In this document: piece after piece, positions 1 to 8,239 of the stretch
How the letters are laid out: the number at the start of each line of letters is the position of its first letter
Numbering within the stretch: the stretch's first letter is position 1
Origin: Chitinophagaceae bacterium
GTDB lineage: Bacteria > Bacteroidota > Bacteroidia > Chitinophagales > Chitinophagaceae
Length of the DNA stretch: 64,000 nt
NCBI GenBank assembly: GCA_023957125.1
Contig: JAMLHL010000013.1
Coordinates: 1 to 64,000, forward strand
Direction of reading: 5' to 3'
The notes under the pieces: model-generated
Told to the model about the DNA's origin: nothing
The model's database searches: none
Seen by the model: only the letters and a program-made list of their open reading frames with translations
Program-made: the position numbers and the translations under genes

Positions 1-96
1 ACTGAAATTAAGTGGCACCCATACTCCGAAATCAATGGCATGGATAGACCGAAATACCCACCAGCTAACACAATTGAAAAAAACCCAGGGGATTAA
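1..96 (+). CDS. C-terminal tail of a truncated (toxin-like) protein
   Basis: The window opens inside a reading frame that ends at TAA 94-96. The visible 31 residues contain KWHPYSEINGMDRPKYPPAN, rich in Trp, His, Tyr and Pro, and end in EKNPGD. Such short polar tails followed at once by a small orphan gene are common at the 3' end of Rhs/YD-repeat or other polymorphic toxins; that assignment is inference from the context (small ORF 12 bases downstream, duplicated remnants beyond it). Nothing in the visible part identifies an enzymatic activity. The N-terminal part lies outside the window. Confidence 0.45.
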   Translation, partial: TEIKWHPYSEINGMDRPKYPPANTIEKNPGD

Positions 97-107
97 ATAT
101 ATAATTT

Positions 108-395
108 ATGATTAAATTCATAGTGAAAGGCACCGGGGTTTTATTACTATCTGAATTTGTTGTATTCATTGCAATGGTAGTAGTGAACATGACAGATAGA
201 AACCCACCAGTGACCGGGCGGATATTTTACTGGCTCTTGAAATATGTTTTTAGCTTCCCAATTTTTTTGATTAATAATGAATTTCCTTTTTTCCTGGATA
301 GTAAAAATATACCTTTTTATTCTCTTCTTTTGATTTTACTAAACAATATCATTCTCGTAATTTTTATAATAATCATTAAAAGAATTTTTAAATAA
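108..395 (+). CDS. Small membrane protein, possible immunity protein
   Basis: This 95-residue protein starts 12 bases after the upstream toxin-like tail. It has about three hydrophobic segments (roughly residues 5-27, 40-56 and 70-90) separated by short polar loops, and a basic C-terminus (KRIFK). I recognise no family. Its size, AT-rich composition and position directly behind a polymorphic-toxin-like tail fit a membrane-anchored immunity protein, but this is inferred from position only. Codon use is more AT-rich than in the housekeeping genes from 1318 on, as is usual for horizontally moving toxin cassettes. Confidence 0.45.
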   Translation: MIKFIVKGTGVLLLSEFVVFIAMVVVNMTDRNPPVTGRIFYWLLKYVFSFPIFLINNEFPFFLDSKNIPFYSLLLILLNNIILVIFIIIIKRIFK

Positions 396-404
396 AAAGA
401 TCAA

Positions 405-500
405 TCACCCCTGGCGCAGGTCCCCGTGCTTTGTCGTTACGTTTTTTGCGGATGGGAGTGTAGTTGATTTAGATATCAACACAGAAAAACAGGTTTATTG
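405..500 (+). repeat. Direct repeat copy A (cassette boundary)
   Basis: This roughly 95-bp segment begins TCACCCCTGGCGCAGGT and recurs as copy B at 1024-1126 in the same orientation, with only a few substitutions and one short insertion. Both copies carry the coding remnant DLDINTEKQ. Copies sit after each small ORF, so they mark the ends of two successive cassettes. The arm CTGGCGCAGGTC also has an inverted partner, GGAGACCTGCGCCAG, near 632-646. Confidence 0.7.
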
Positions 501-713
501 CATTAAAGGCTAACCATGGGTACCAAATATATAGCAGTGCCGTTAATTATTATGTAAAGGACGGCAAGGGGTTACCTGATATTGTAAGTGTGTATTAAAG
601 GTAAGAAAAGTAATTTCGAGGCACGGGTCAGGAGACCTGCGCCAGATCCGGATATACAGATTTTTTCTCCACAAGTTAAAACCTCTAACCCAACGATAAC
701 ACCAATTCAATAA
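405..713 (+). pseudogene. Degraded polymorphic-toxin C-terminus
   Basis: The stretch has no intact gene but holds protein-like pieces in different frames. First piece: VTFFADGSVVDLDINTEK then QVYCIKG and a stop, near 505-513. Second: a frame reading NHGYQIYSSAVNYYVKDGKG, ending in a stop at 596-598. Third: a 41-codon frame from GTG 588, with RRPAPDPDIQIFSPQV, ending at TAA 711-713. Joining them needs one or two frameshifts, so I read it as a decayed gene end. The last stop overlaps the next ATG as TAATG, the arrangement expected for a translationally coupled toxin-immunity pair. Function is inferred. Confidence 0.45.
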
Positions 714-1021
714 TGAATGATACTACAATGAGAGATTTTAAAGAATTGTCAAACAATATAAATTCTGCTATTGCAATACTCAATGATATGATTGCAAAAG
801 CTAAAGCACAAGGAGCACAAAACTTTGATATGCTTTATAATGTCAAAGACGGATTAAACGAATTATCCCAGCTATTGATTAGTAGACAGAAAATTAACGA
901 TAGTTTCTTAAGGAAGTGGGATGAAACTATGGGTTGGGTTCCCAGAGTTTTTGAAGGACACCCGTTATTAGAAATATTGCGACAAATCGACAATGTTATA
1001 ACGAGTGATAAATCAATATAG
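713..1021 (+). CDS. Hypothetical protein, possible immunity protein
   Basis: This 102-residue soluble, mostly helical protein starts at ATG 713, overlapping the TAA of the preceding remnant by one base (TAATG), which suggests translational coupling. The N-terminal half is amphipathic and coiled-coil-like (SNNINSAIAILNDMIAKAKA); the C-terminal half contains WDETMGWVPRVFEGHPLLEI. There is no signal peptide or membrane segment. I recognise no family. Position between two copies of a direct repeat, behind a broken toxin-like end, suggests an orphan immunity protein; this is inference. Confidence 0.5.
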   Translation: MNDTTMRDFKELSNNINSAIAILNDMIAKAKAQGAQNFDMLYNVKDGLNELSQLLISRQKINDSFLRKWDETMGWVPRVFEGHPLLEILRQIDNVITSDKSI

Positions 1022-1023
1022 CC

Positions 1024-1126
1024 TCACCCCTGGCGCAGGTCTCCCGACCTGGGCTTTGTCGTTACTTTTTTTGCGGATAGGAGTGTAGTTGATTTAGACA
1101 TCAATACAGAAAAACAGCTTTATTGC
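1024..1126 (+). repeat. Direct repeat copy B (cassette boundary)
   Basis: Second copy of the segment at 405-500. It starts with the same TCACCCCTGGCGCAGGT, has a short insertion (CTCCCGACCTGG in place of CCCCG) and then the same coding remnant, ending in a different stop (LYCCM then TGA). The following 190 bases up to the end of glyS hold no gene that I can support. Confidence 0.7.
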
Positions 1127-1317
1127 TGTATGTGAGTGGGCAATCTTATGCCTTACCTAAGAAGTAAACCCGTTATGCGTAAAAAGCGTAAGAGTTTAGC
1201 TTCTTTAAATCCTGTGCAGATTCAAGGTGACCGATGGTTTTATACCTCTTCTTCGCCATTATCCATTTGCTCAAAAAAAAGTTCTACAGTCATTACTCTT
1301 TCGGGGTATTTTTGATA

Positions 1318-2781
1318 TTACCGTATCTTTTCTGTCACATGGTCCTTTATGGCGGCTACGGGGATCCTTTCCTGCAGCATGGTGTCTCTGTAACGAATGG
1401 TAACGGTCTGATCGTCCTTGGTCTGGTGATCTATAGTGATACAAAACGGCGTACCGATGGCATCCATCCGGCGATACCGTTTACCGATAGTGTCCTTTTC
1501 TTCATAAAAACAGTAAAAATCTCCCCGGCAGTTTTTCATGATATCCCGGGCTATTTCCGGCAAACCGTCCTTCTTCGTCAACGGCAGAACAGCCAGCTTG
1601 ACCGGCGCCAGCTTTGGCGGTATGTGCAATACGGTGCGACTGTCATCGGAACCGCCTTCTTTGGTGAATTTTTCCTCCTGGTAAGCCTGCGATAATACGG
1701 ATAAAAACATCCGGTCTAATCCGATAGAGGTTTCCACCACATTGGGAACATAGTTGCCATAAGGCTTCCCGGTGGCTTCATTGATATCATTATCGTAATA
1801 TTGTAACTTCTTCTTACTGTACAACTGGTGTTGACTTAAATCGTAATCTCCCCGGCTGTGAATGCCTTCCACCTCCTTGAAGCCCATGGGAAATTCAAAT
1901 TCAATATCGCAGGCTTCTTTTGCATAATGCGCCAGCTTAACATGATCGTGATACCGGTATTTTTCCGCCGGCATACCCAGGCTCAAATGCCATTTTAATC
2001 TTTCTTCTTTCCAAAACCTATACCATTCTCCCTCTGTGCCGGGGCGTACAAAAAACTGCATTTCCATTTGCTCAAACTCCCGCATCCGGAAGATAAACTG
2101 CCGGGCTACAATCTCGTTGCGAAAAGCCTTCCCGGTTTGGGCAATCCCAAATGGAATTTTCATCCGGGCCGTCTTTTGCACGTTCAGGAAATTAACGAAA
2201 ATACCCTGGGCGGTTTCGGGCCGCAGGTAAACGATATTGTCTTCCTCATTTTCCGAGGCTACCGCGCCAAATTCGGTTTTAAACATCAGGTTAAACTGGC
2301 GAATGTCCGTCCAGTTTGACGTTCCGCTGATGGCACATTTTATCTGGCAGTCTTCAATCAGTTTTTTCAAACCCGCATAGTCATCCGCCGATAACAATCT
2401 GTCCATCACGCCCAGCAAATCAGCCGCTTCTTTCTGAGGCAGGGTGTCGGCATAAGATTCAATTAAATGATCTACCCGGTATCTTTTTTTGCTGTCTTTA
2501 TTGTCAATCATCGGGTCACTGAAATTATCCACGTGTCCCGACGCCTTCCAGGTAGTGGGATGCATGAAAATGGCCGCATCCACCCCTACGATATTCTCGT
2601 GCAGTTGCGTCATGCTTTTCCACCAGTAATCCCGGATATTTTTCTTCAGTTCGGAGCCCCACGGGCCATAGTCATATACCGCGCTGAGCCCGTCATAAAT
2701 TTCACTGCCGGGAAATACAAAACCATATTCTTTAGCATGGGCTATAATTGCCTGAAACCTGTTATTATCGTTGGTTGCCAT
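1318..2781 (-). CDS. glyS: Glycyl-tRNA synthetase (alpha2 type)
   Basis: Class II aminoacyl-tRNA synthetase that charges tRNA-Gly with glycine in the cytoplasm. The 487 residues match the single-chain homodimeric type (archaeal, eukaryotic and some bacterial), not the split alpha/beta GlyQ-GlyS type. Visible landmarks: the N-terminal EYGFVFPGSEIYDGLSAVYD segment; the motif 2 region GKAFRNEIVARQFIFRMREF with its catalytic Arg; and motif 3 ETSIGLDRMFLSVL near residue 350. A C-terminal anticodon-binding domain follows (LAVLPLTKKDGL onward). The ATG at 2781 gives a typical N-terminus. It is the most downstream of the minus-strand housekeeping genes at the left of the window. Confidence 0.97.
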   Translation of the reverse strand: MATNDNNRFQAIIAHAKEYGFVFPGSEIYDGLSAVYDYGPWGSELKKNIRDYWWKSMTQLHENIVGVDAAIFMHPTTWKASGHVDNFSDPMIDNKDSKKRYRVDHLIESYADTLPQKEAADLLGVMDRLLSADDYAGLKKLIEDCQIKCAISGTSNWTDIRQFNLMFKTEFGAVASENEEDNIVYLRPETAQGIFVNFLNVQKTARMKIPFGIAQTGKAFRNEIVARQFIFRMREFEQMEMQFFVRPGTEGEWYRFWKEERLKWHLSLGMPAEKYRYHDHVKLAHYAKEACDIEFEFPMGFKEVEGIHSRGDYDLSQHQLYSKKKLQYYDNDINEATGKPYGNYVPNVVETSIGLDRMFLSVLSQAYQEEKFTKEGGSDDSRTVLHIPPKLAPVKLAVLPLTKKDGLPEIARDIMKNCRGDFYCFYEEKDTIGKRYRRMDAIGTPFCITIDHQTKDDQTVTIRYRDTMLQERIPVAAIKDHVTEKIR

Positions 2782-2908
2782 AAGGGCGCAAAGATAAGAG
2801 GATTTTTACGGGACGATAAAAACAACATTATTTTGCTGTCTATACAGAACAAACACTCCCTGAAACCTGAGACTTGCAACCTGAAAACATCGTTACCCTT
2901 CTGCCGGG

Positions 2909-3250
2909 CTACACTTTACGCGCTTTTTTATAATCATTTTTCTGAAGCCACTGGAGAACCCTGTCGCGCTGGTCGCCCTGGATGATGATTTCCCCGTCTT
3001 TTGCGGATCCGCCGGTGCCGCAAAAATTCCTGAGTTTCTTCCCTAAAGCCTCGAGGTCGGGCGCACTACCCACAAAACCTGTTATAAGTGTCACAGCCTT
3101 GCCGGCGCGATGCCGTGTATCGAGGATTATCTTTAAAGGTTGCTGAGAAGTAATTATAGTAACAGGCTGCTCTTTTTCTTCCTCAAACGAAAATCCGGGA
3201 TCAGTGCTGAATACATAACCCCTGGTATCGGGCTTGTTCTTTTTAGACAT
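2909..3250 (-). CDS. yciH: SUI1/YciH family translation factor
   Basis: A 113-residue homologue of eukaryotic eIF1 (SUI1). The C-terminal half (about residues 38-113) is the SUI1 fold: RAGKAVTLITGFVG, a basic loop that contacts the ribosome in eIF1, then LGKKLRNFCGTGGSAKDGEI, the family signature, and QGDQRDRVLQWLQKNDYKKA. The N-terminus is a short polar tail. Bacterial YciH is thought to affect start-site fidelity, and in E. coli it has been linked to stress translation. It lies 13 bases downstream of nadC, so co-transcription is likely. Confidence 0.9.
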   Translation of the reverse strand: MSKKNKPDTRGYVFSTDPGFSFEEEKEQPVTIITSQQPLKIILDTRHRAGKAVTLITGFVGSAPDLEALGKKLRNFCGTGGSAKDGEIIIQGDQRDRVLQWLQKNDYKKARKV

Positions 3251-3263
3251 AAGATGGCAAATT

Positions 3264-4118
3264 TCAGGTCAATACCGCTTTTAAACTTAAATCCAGGCCT
3301 ACCGCATGGTGAATTACAGCGCCGGCGCTGATAAAATCCACCCCGGTGCGGGCATAATCCACAACGTTTTCCAGATCAATACCGCCACTGGCTTCGGTTT
3401 CCATTTTGCCGTCAATGATCTGCAGCGCCTCTACGATCTGTTCCGGCATAAAATTATCCAGCATGATCCGGTCGGCTTTCCCAAAAGCCACCACCCGCTT
3501 CACGTCGTCGAGGCTCCGGGTTTCTATTTCAATTTTCAGGCGCGGCTTCCGCGTTTGTACATAGTTGTACGCTTTCCCGAGCGCTTTTTCAATTCCGCCG
3601 CTGTAATCAATATGGTTGTCTTTCAGCATGATCATATCATAAAGCCCCATCCTGTGGTTGAATCCGCCCCCGATGCGAACGGCTTCTTTTTCAAGCAAAC
3701 GAAAATTAGGCGTGGTTTTGCGGGTATCCAGCAGCCGGGTACGGAAGCCTTTCAGCTTATCCGTATATTTTCCGGTAAGGGTGGCTATGCCGCTCATGCG
3801 TTGCATGCAATTCAGCACCAGCCTTTCACATTGTAAAATGGTGTGTACCCTCCCCTCCACTTCAAAAGCAGTTTCATTTACCTGCATCGTTTCACCATCC
3901 TCTTTATAGGTCTTAAACACAATATCGGGTTCCACCTGCCTGAATATTTTTTCCGCTACATTCACTCCTGCCAGTATGCCTTCTTCCTTAATTTTCAGGA
4001 TGGCCTTCCCCCTTGCATCGGAGGGGATACAACTTATCGTAGAATGATCTCCATCCCCGATATCCTCCTGCAAAGCCTGCTGAATAAGAAAGGAAAGCTT
4101 TTGTTCGTACGTTGTCAT
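3264..4118 (-). CDS. nadC: Nicotinate-nucleotide pyrophosphorylase (carboxylating)
   Basis: Quinolinate phosphoribosyltransferase: quinolinate + PRPP gives nicotinate mononucleotide, CO2 and PPi in de novo NAD synthesis. The 284 residues are the usual length. Landmarks: EDIGDGDHST at the N-terminus, QCERLVLNCMQRMSGIAT, the active-site RKTTPNFR (RKTTPGLR in most members), HRMGLYDMIMLKDNHI with the conserved KDNH, EIETRSLDD, and the C-terminal ASGGI phosphate-binding loop. nadA and nadB are not in the window. The gene has a near-perfect promoter whose predicted transcript start falls next to the ATG. Confidence 0.97.
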   Translation of the reverse strand: MTTYEQKLSFLIQQALQEDIGDGDHSTISCIPSDARGKAILKIKEEGILAGVNVAEKIFRQVEPDIVFKTYKEDGETMQVNETAFEVEGRVHTILQCERLVLNCMQRMSGIATLTGKYTDKLKGFRTRLLDTRKTTPNFRLLEKEAVRIGGGFNHRMGLYDMIMLKDNHIDYSGGIEKALGKAYNYVQTRKPRLKIEIETRSLDDVKRVVAFGKADRIMLDNFMPEQIVEALQIIDGKMETEASGGIDLENVVDYARTGVDFISAGAVIHHAVGLDLSLKAVLT

Positions 4119-4122
4119 AAGG

Positions 4123-4153
4123 CAAATCTAAATCAAAATACAGGATCCGCAAA
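4123..4153 (-). promoter_or_regulatory. nadC promoter (-33/-7)
   Basis: On the minus strand TTTG (4150-4153) is followed after exactly 19 bases by TAGATTTG (4123-4130), a full match to the Bacteroidota sigma-ABfr pattern TTTG-N19-TAnnTTTG. The -7 box ends five bases before the nadC ATG at 4118, so the transcript should start within a few bases of the start codon. Confidence 0.7.
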
Positions 4154-4508
4154 TCGAAGAAACAGGTACGATCGTCGAAGAAAAAAACCGGTATGGCGAA
4201 ATAATTAGAGATAGAGAAATAATCTGACCATCTTTACATTATCAACGTTGCCGATCACCAGATCCTGATCCTGCGGAAAACGAAAGACCCTGAAAAACCA
4301 CCTCCAAAATCCTATCCCCGAAAAACTTCCAATCCCCGATTCTATGAAAAACATTCCAATCCGAAAGAAAAACAAATTGATTGTGCAGATGGTTTAACTT
4401 AAATCAAATTGCAATCAGCAACCTCAAAACCACCTTTTGACAGGAATTATCAGCATCGCCCGTTTAACAGATACTAAAGCACGCCTCTAAGCAAAACATT
4501 GAAACAAA
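4154..4508. other. Intergenic region without recognisable gene
   Basis: About 355 bases upstream of nadC. The stretch is A-rich on the plus strand and broken by stops in all frames. I see no RNA gene, repeat or convincing hairpin here apart from the terminator at its right end. Confidence 0.5.
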
Positions 4509-4540
4509 GAACCGGGCAAAAACCCGGTTTTTTATTTTAC
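4509..4540. terminator. Bidirectional Rho-independent terminator
   Basis: The hairpin ACCGGG (4511-4516) / CCCGGT (4523-4528) has a CAAAAA loop, with T-rich sequence on the plus-strand side and a TTCTTTGTTT run on the minus-strand side. It lies downstream of the minus-strand dxs/outer-membrane gene pair and probably ends their transcript. Confidence 0.7.
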
Positions 4541-4593
4541 ATTTCCAGACAAGGAACATTCAATGGCTGAAGGGCCGGCGGCCATTCCCCCTC

Positions 4594-5145
4594 TTAGAAA
4601 TTAAAGCCTAATCTGAGCCCTAATGAAGAAATTTTCGTATCGAAATCCTTCAGACTGGCGGCTTCATAACGTATTCCAGCCTCAAACTTGCCCAGGTTTA
4701 CACCGACAGACGGGGCATAGGAAAATCCGCTGCCATTTTCTTTTATAATTTCATCGCTTTCATGCTCAATATCGGCAGAATAGAAAGTATAACGCGAATA
4801 CCCGGCTTCAGCCATCACGAAAAATTTTTCCGCGAAAATATATTTATAACCCAGCCTCACCGGGATATGGGAGCCTACCTTGATATCATCTTCCGATAAA
4901 GATTTGGGTATAACCAATCTTGCCCCGGGGGAAAGCGTAACATAGCCGGGACCTGCTTTTACGGAAAAACGAAGGCTCAGCCCTGCCTCCGTACTGAAAG
5001 CTTCTTTAAAATTGGCATCTCCAAGGAATTGTCCACCTTCCAATCCAAAACCAAAACTGAAAGATTTTCCGGATTTCTGGGCGTACAGATCGCTGAAATA
5101 CAGCGCTGAAAGCATAAGCGTAAGAAGAAGTACTGTTTTTTTCAT
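4594..5145 (-). CDS. Outer-membrane beta-barrel protein (porin-like)
   Basis: A 183-residue exported protein. The ATG at 5145 gives a clean signal peptide (KKTVLLLTLMLSALYFSDLYAQ, cleavage after AQ near residue 22). The rest alternates polar and hydrophobic residues as in beta strands (FSFGFGLEGGQFLGD, LRFSVKAGPGYVTLSPGA, RLGYKYIFAEKFFVMAEAGY) and ends in LGLRLGFNF, a terminal Phe as recognised by the BAM complex. This is the small 8-stranded outer-membrane barrel type common in Bacteroidota; the ligand is unknown. It lies 56 bases downstream of dxs on the same strand and may be co-transcribed. Confidence 0.8.
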   Translation of the reverse strand: MKKTVLLLTLMLSALYFSDLYAQKSGKSFSFGFGLEGGQFLGDANFKEAFSTEAGLSLRFSVKAGPGYVTLSPGARLVIPKSLSEDDIKVGSHIPVRLGYKYIFAEKFFVMAEAGYSRYTFYSADIEHESDEIIKENGSGFSYAPSVGVNLGKFEAGIRYEAASLKDFDTKISSLGLRLGFNF

Positions 5146-5201
5146 AATATGGATTTGCCATATAACGAGGGAGAAACAGATAAATTGCAAAGGAGAACAC
5201 T

Positions 5202-7142
5202 TTACGATATTTCCTTATTCGCAACGGGATCCGGAACGCCGGACCGGATCATTTCTCTGACTGCCAGGGCTATTGCGTTTGTATCGTAGCCGCATTCCTG
5301 ATACAACTCCTTTAAACTGCCCTGCTCAACTACGCGGTTGGGGATACCCAGGATCTTCACCCGGGCATGGTATTGGTGAAGGTTCATAAACTCCAGGACG
5401 GCGCTGCCGAAGCCTCCACTTATGACTCCATCTTCAACCGTAATGATCCGGTTGAATTTCCTGAACACTTCATGCAGCAGATCTTCATCCAGGGGGGATG
5501 CAAACCGCATGTCGTAATGGGCGGGATTGATCTCTTCCGTTCTCAATTCCCGGATGGCGGCGGCGGCAAAATTTCCAGGGTGGCCCAAGGAAAGTATCGC
5601 AATTTCGTCTCCGTCTTTGAGTTTTCTGCCCTTCCCCGGCTGAATGGCTTTCATCTCTGTTCTCCATTCAGGCATCACGCCCTGCCCCCGGGGGTAGCGG
5701 ATAACAAAAGGATGAACGGTGCTTTCCAACTGTGCCGTGTACAGGAGATTGCGCAATTCGCTTTCATTCATAGGGGCGCTCACGATCATATTGGGAATAC
5801 ACCGCATATAGGCAATATCATAGGCCCCATGGTGTGTTGCGCCATCTTCCCCCACCAGCCCCGCTCTGTCCAGGCAAAAGATCACCGGCAGATCCTGGAC
5901 GGCCACATCATGTACCACCTGGTCGTAGGCCCGCTGCATGAAAGAGGAATAAATATTGCAAAACACTTTCATCCCCTGTGTTGCCATCCCGGCGCTCAGG
6001 GTAACGGCATGTTGTTCACAAATCCCTACATCAAAGGCCCGCTCGGGCATTTGATCCATCATGAATTTAAGGGAGGAACCCGAAGGCATGGCGGGTGTAA
6101 CAGCCAATATTTTATCGTTTTTTTCGGCCAGCTCAATTATGGTATAACCAAATACATCCTGGTATTTGGGCGGCTGGGGCAGATCAAATTTCTTCTTATA
6201 GATCTCTCCCGTGATCTTATCAAACAAACCCGGCGCATGCCATTTTGTTTGATCTTTCTCAGCCAGGGAATAGCCCTTGCCTTTAACGGTAAGGATATGC
6301 AGCAATTTGGGGCCGGGGATCTTTTTCAGGTCCTGTAAAACATCCACCAGTTTGTTGACATTATGCCCGTCTATAGGGCCAAAATAACGAAGATTCAGGG
6401 ATTCAAAGAGATTGCTGCTCTTACTGACAAACCCTTTGATACTGTGCTCCAATTTGCTGGCTATTTCCCTGGTAAACCGTTTTCCTACCGGCAATTTACC
6501 CAAGGCCTTCCAGAGATCGTCTTTTAATTTATTATAGGTTCCTGAAGTGGTGATATCCGTGAGATATTCTTTCAGCGCCCCCACGTTCTGATCAATACTC
6601 ATGCAGTTATCATTGAGAATGATCAGCATATCAGCATCGGCTACCCCGGCATGATTCATCCCTTCAAAAGCTATCCCCGCGGTCATCGCGCCATCGCCGA
6701 TAACGGCTACGGATCTCCTGTCCTCGCCTTTGTATTTAGCGGCCATGGCCATACCCAAAGCAGCAGATATAGAAGTGGATGAATGTCCGGTACCAAAGCT
6801 GTCGAATACACTCTCGGCACGCCTGGGAAAGCCACTTATTCCTTTGTATTTTCGGTTGGTGTAAAAGACATCCCTTCGTCCGGTTAATATCTTGTGACCA
6901 TAGGCCTGGTGTCCCACATCCCATACTAACTGGTCATAAGGTGTATTCAGCACATAATGCAGGGCAACAGTAAGTTCCACCACCCCCAAACTGGCGCCAA
7001 AATGCCCACCATACACGCTCACCACATCAATGATATATTGACGAAGTTCGTCGCATACCTGGCGAAGCTGCTCCCTGCTCAACGTTTTGAGATCCGCGGG
7101 GGCATTGATCTGTTGTAAGAGAGGTCCTGGTTTGATGTCCAT
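5202..7142 (-). CDS. dxs: 1-deoxy-D-xylulose-5-phosphate synthase
   Basis: Thiamine-diphosphate enzyme that condenses pyruvate and glyceraldehyde 3-phosphate to DXP, the first step of the MEP isoprenoid pathway. Its 646 residues are standard. Landmarks: VWDVGHQAYGHKILTGR; the ThDP motif GDGAMTAGIAFEGMNHAG ending in NDN; the second (pyrimidine-binding) domain with ICEQHAVTLSAGMA; DRAGLVGEDGATHHG; and the transketolase C-terminal domain ending in ITVEDGVISGGFGSAV. The other MEP genes are not nearby. A TAnnTTTG box lies about 20 bases upstream of the ATG. Confidence 0.98.
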   Translation of the reverse strand: MDIKPGPLLQQINAPADLKTLSREQLRQVCDELRQYIIDVVSVYGGHFGASLGVVELTVALHYVLNTPYDQLVWDVGHQAYGHKILTGRRDVFYTNRKYKGISGFPRRAESVFDSFGTGHSSTSISAALGMAMAAKYKGEDRRSVAVIGDGAMTAGIAFEGMNHAGVADADMLIILNDNCMSIDQNVGALKEYLTDITTSGTYNKLKDDLWKALGKLPVGKRFTREIASKLEHSIKGFVSKSSNLFESLNLRYFGPIDGHNVNKLVDVLQDLKKIPGPKLLHILTVKGKGYSLAEKDQTKWHAPGLFDKITGEIYKKKFDLPQPPKYQDVFGYTIIELAEKNDKILAVTPAMPSGSSLKFMMDQMPERAFDVGICEQHAVTLSAGMATQGMKVFCNIYSSFMQRAYDQVVHDVAVQDLPVIFCLDRAGLVGEDGATHHGAYDIAYMRCIPNMIVSAPMNESELRNLLYTAQLESTVHPFVIRYPRGQGVMPEWRTEMKAIQPGKGRKLKDGDEIAILSLGHPGNFAAAAIRELRTEEINPAHYDMRFASPLDEDLLHEVFRKFNRIITVEDGVISGGFGSAVLEFMNLHQYHARVKILGIPNRVVEQGSLKELYQECGYDTNAIALAVREMIRSGVPDPVANKEIS

Positions 7143-7163
7143 TTAAGCCCGTTAAATCAAAGA

Positions 7164-7171
7164 CAAAAGTA
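7164..7171 (-). promoter_or_regulatory. dxs -7 box
   Basis: TACTTTTG on the minus strand fits the Bacteroidota -7 consensus TAnnTTTG and leaves a leader of about 15-20 bases to the dxs ATG. I see no matching TTTG at the expected 19-20 base distance, so the call rests on the -7 box alone. Confidence 0.4.
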
Positions 7172-7206
7172 AGATTTTAATGGTTTTGCCGGAGGAACAA
7201 TTCCTC

Positions 7207-8187
7207 TCAAAACATAGCATCTATGAGGTCGTTCCCGGTCATTCCAAAAAAGTAATCCCCTATTGTGTATTTCGCCAGTACCTGCCGGATATCGGCTTCC
7301 TGGTGCAGGGTATTTTCCAAAGCCTGTTCTATTTCCGAAATATCTTTCTTATTGAAAAAGTCGCCATAAATTTTTGCCTTCCGGATGACGCCCTTATTCA
7401 CGTCAAGATTCATTTCCAAAGTACCGCCGTTGGTCCGAATGGTTTTACTGAAACTATAAGCCGGAGAATGCCCGAAATTCCACTCCCAGGTAGCATATTT
7501 TTCATCGCGGATCTTCTGAATAGCCTTAATATCTTCCTCCGTGAAAGAATACAGGGAGCTGTTGTTATTAGACGCAATGATATAATCCATGATCCTTTTT
7601 GTAAACCCGTCAATAGTTAAAGGAGTTTTCAGATGATCGGAAATATTCGTAACCCTTTTGGGCACGGATTTCACGGCTTTATCTTTGTATTTAACCGGGT
7701 TGATCCGCAAGGCTTCACTCACATTTTTCATGGTGGAGGAAAATAACAGCGTGCCGTGATGCAGGATTTTATTCTTATAGATGTGCTCGGCATTGCCCGA
7801 TATCTTTTTCCCTTCTATCATGAGATCGTTCCGTCCTTCAAATTTTGCCGGAGCGCCCAACTGGTTCAGCACGGCCACTATAGGGCGGGTAAATTCCTCA
7901 AAGTCGGACAGGCTGGAATCTTTACCGGTTTTGGTAAAAGAAAAATTAAGATTGCCCAGGTCGTGGTAAACGGCCCCGCCTCCGGACAGCCGGCGCACTA
8001 CATGGATATTATTTTCGCGAACGTAATCGTAGTTTATTTCCGCCAGCGTATTCTGGTGCTTCCCAACGATAATGGCATTGTCGTTGCGCCAAAGCATAAA
8101 GCAATCCTCTTCAATGTTTTTCAGGATATATTCATCAGTGGCAATATTAAAATACGGATCGGTAGATTGATGGTAGATGCAAAGCAT
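7207..8187 (-). CDS. lplA: Lipoate-protein ligase A
   Basis: Ligates free lipoate, via lipoyl-AMP, to the lysine of lipoyl domains in 2-oxoacid dehydrogenases and GcvH. I chose ATG 8187 (MLCIYHQSTDPYFNIATDEY), the usual N-terminus, over an upstream TTG. Motifs: VGKHQN; RRLSGGGAVYHDLGNLNFSF, the lipoate/ATP-binding signature; GRNDLMIEGKKISGNAEH with the conserved Lys; and a small C-terminal domain (about residues 245-326) as in two-domain LplA. At 326 residues it can do both half reactions. A TAGTTTTG box sits about 12 bases before the ATG. Confidence 0.93.
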   Translation of the reverse strand: MLCIYHQSTDPYFNIATDEYILKNIEEDCFMLWRNDNAIIVGKHQNTLAEINYDYVRENNIHVVRRLSGGGAVYHDLGNLNFSFTKTGKDSSLSDFEEFTRPIVAVLNQLGAPAKFEGRNDLMIEGKKISGNAEHIYKNKILHHGTLLFSSTMKNVSEALRINPVKYKDKAVKSVPKRVTNISDHLKTPLTIDGFTKRIMDYIIASNNNSSLYSFTEEDIKAIQKIRDEKYATWEWNFGHSPAYSFSKTIRTNGGTLEMNLDVNKGVIRKAKIYGDFFNKKDISEIEQALENTLHQEADIRQVLAKYTIGDYFFGMTGNDLIDAMF

Positions 8188-8239
8188 GGTTTTTTTAAGC
8201 AAAACTAAAAGAATCTGGCAGATACGCTTTTTATATTGT

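Noticed and set aside
1234-1695. Plus-strand open frame of 153 codons
   Set aside because: Mostly antisense to glyS, and the non-overlapping part is not protein-like.
5367-6338. Plus-strand open frame of 323 codons
   Set aside because: Fully antisense to dxs, whose protein is unambiguous; composition is His/Phe/Gly-rich as expected of a shadow frame.
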